NCBI RefSeq assembly: GCF_900172375.1
Contig: NZ_FWFS01000006.1
Location: 124,001 to 188,000, forward strand
Source: Aquimixticola soesokkakensis
Lineage (GTDB): Bacteria > Pseudomonadota > Alphaproteobacteria > Rhodobacterales > Rhodobacteraceae
DNA length: 64,000 nt
Direction: 5' to 3'
In this document: positions 63,253 to 64,000 of the stretch, in pieces
How the letters are laid out: each line of letters opens with the position of its first letter
Numbering within the stretch: position 1 is the stretch's first letter
The notes under the pieces: model-generated
Databases searched by the model: none
What the model saw: only the letters and a program-made list of their open reading frames with translations
Told to the model about the DNA's origin: nothing
Position numbers and translations under genes: made by a program

Positions 63253-64000
63253 CTAGAGGACACCCTCGGTCGCGATGTTGACGGTGGTGCCGCAATGTTT
63301 GCAATGCACCGCGTCCGGGTCGTGGAGGATCAGCCCGCAGGTCGGGCAGGGGTGGCGGACCTTGGTGGGGCGAAACAGCACCTGCGCGAGGCGCAAGAAC
63401 AGGGTCACACCGAAGATCATGATCCCCGCAGAGAGGATGCGCCCCCAGGTGCCTTGCAGGGTGATGTCGCCGTAGCCGGTGGTGGTCAGGGTGGTGACCG
63501 TGAAATAGAGCGCATCGGCGTAGTTGCCGATGTCGGGGTTGGTCGTGTGCTGGGTCACATAGATGATGCCCGTCATCACGAAGAGAAACACCCCCAGATT
63601 GATGCCTGCCGTGATCACCTCTTCGTTGCGGCGGAAGAATTTGAAGTCTTGGCGCAGGCGCGTGACGGTTTGATAGGCATGCAGCAGGCGCAGCGTGCGC
63701 AGGATGCGCAAAAAGCCCAAGCCCTCGCCGGCCAGAGGCGCGAGGAAGCTCAGGACGGCAGCGATATCGGCCAGCGCGGCAAGGCGGGTGAACAGCCGCA
63801 GGCGGCGGCGCGCGATGGCGATGCGGGCGGCGAAATCCGCCAGGATCAGCAGGCCGATCGCGAGGTCGATGATTTCCACCGCAAGGCTGCGCGCAAAGAA
63901 GGAAGTGACCACAACGAATCCGATGGTGGCAAGGTCAAAGACCAGCAAGGTGTAGCGAAAGGCATGGGCACGTTCGCTTTCGCCCTCATAGAGGTCGCGC
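63253..64000 (-). CDS. Voltage-gated-type potassium channel with C-terminal zinc ribbon (5' end beyond the window)
   Basis: The frame is open to the window edge, so the N-terminus is missing. Visible: at least three membrane helices, an S4-like arginine helix (LGFLRILRTLRLLHAYQTVT), S5 (AGINLGVFLFVMTGIIYV), the pore with selectivity filter TTLTTTGYGDI and S6 (GRILSAGIMIFGVTLFL). The soluble tail carries CPTCG and HCKHCG, a two-CxxC zinc-ribbon pattern in place of the usual RCK domain. Ends EGVL. Likely a K+-selective inner-membrane channel. Confidence 0.88.
   Translation of the reverse strand, partial: RDLYEGESERAHAFRYTLLVFDLATIGFVVVTSFFARSLAVEIIDLAIGLLILADFAARIAIARRRLRLFTRLAALADIAAVLSFLAPLAGEGLGFLRILRTLRLLHAYQTVTRLRQDFKFFRRNEEVITAGINLGVFLFVMTGIIYVTQHTTNPDIGNYADALYFTVTTLTTTGYGDITLQGTWGRILSAGIMIFGVTLFLRLAQVLFRPTKVRHPCPTCGLILHDPDAVHCKHCGTTVNIATEGVL

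Overview
The window reads as a stretch of chromosome from a GC-rich alphaproteobacterium, most likely Rhodobacterales (Roseobacter-type). This rests on gene content and order (fabD-fabG-acpP-fabF-mltG, yfgM-bamB-der, nadABC, rpsF-rpsR-rplI, glnB-glnA), a DUF6314 protein, a small stand-alone Hint protein and a Flp-pilin-like protein. I see no phage, transposase, CRISPR array or plasmid function. Family calls come from reading the translations and motifs by eye; no search was run.

Layout. 1-5.7 kb: glycogen operon glgP-glgB-glgC (minus strand; glgC runs off the left edge). 6.1-12.6 kb: protocatechuate 4,5-cleavage (lig) locus. It has ligC and a LysR regulator on the minus strand, and ligK-ligU-ligI-ligA-ligB on the plus strand ending in a strong terminator. 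12.7-16.2 kb: de novo NAD operon nadA-nadB-nadC. 16.4-21.1 kb: RND efflux pair. 21.7-25.3 kb: yfgM-like, bamB, der. 25.4-31.5 kb: xthA, a HI0933-type flavoprotein, a tandem array of three small exported paralogous proteins of unknown function, a palindrome-rich 760-base intergenic region, then erpA and dgt. 31.6-40.4 kb: cation/proton antiporter, LpxL-like acyltransferase, EamA exporter, an isolated fliG, purB, GAF protein, DUF6314 protein, bioY. 40.6-46.9 kb: Tat-exported intradiol dioxygenase-like protein, glnA, glnB, NAD(P)HX dehydratase, Hint-fold protein, tRNA-Leu(UAG), a 13-base minisatellite, UDP-glucose dehydrogenase. 47.1-54.5 kb: degenerate phosphomannomutase homologue, tig, DEAD-box helicase with repetitive tail, lytic transglycosylase lipoprotein, rplI-rpsR-rpsF. 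55.1-64 kb: Flp-pilin-like protein, fatty-acid genes fabD-fabG-acpP, an opposed PilZ membrane protein, fabF-mltG, an APC-like permease and a voltage-gated-type K+ channel with a zinc-ribbon tail (runs off the right edge).

How the genes work together. The lig genes take protocatechuate by meta cleavage (LigAB), oxidation (LigC), lactone hydrolysis (LigI), tautomerisation (LigU) and aldol cleavage (LigK) to pyruvate and oxaloacetate. The 4-oxalomesaconate hydratase step (LigJ/GalB) is not encoded here. The nad, fab, gln, ribosomal and cell-wall genes are housekeeping.

Most worth a second look: (1) the three tandem exported paralogues with their hairpins and palindromes; (2) a phosphomannomutase homologue whose active-site loops are nearly all altered; (3) a lig regulator with two LysR-type winged helices, plus a shared 14-base motif at nearly the same distance (142-143 bases) upstream of both ligC and ligK; (4) a Hint-fold protein lacking the cysteine nucleophile; (5) recurrent short tandem repeats, several of which change protein sequence.
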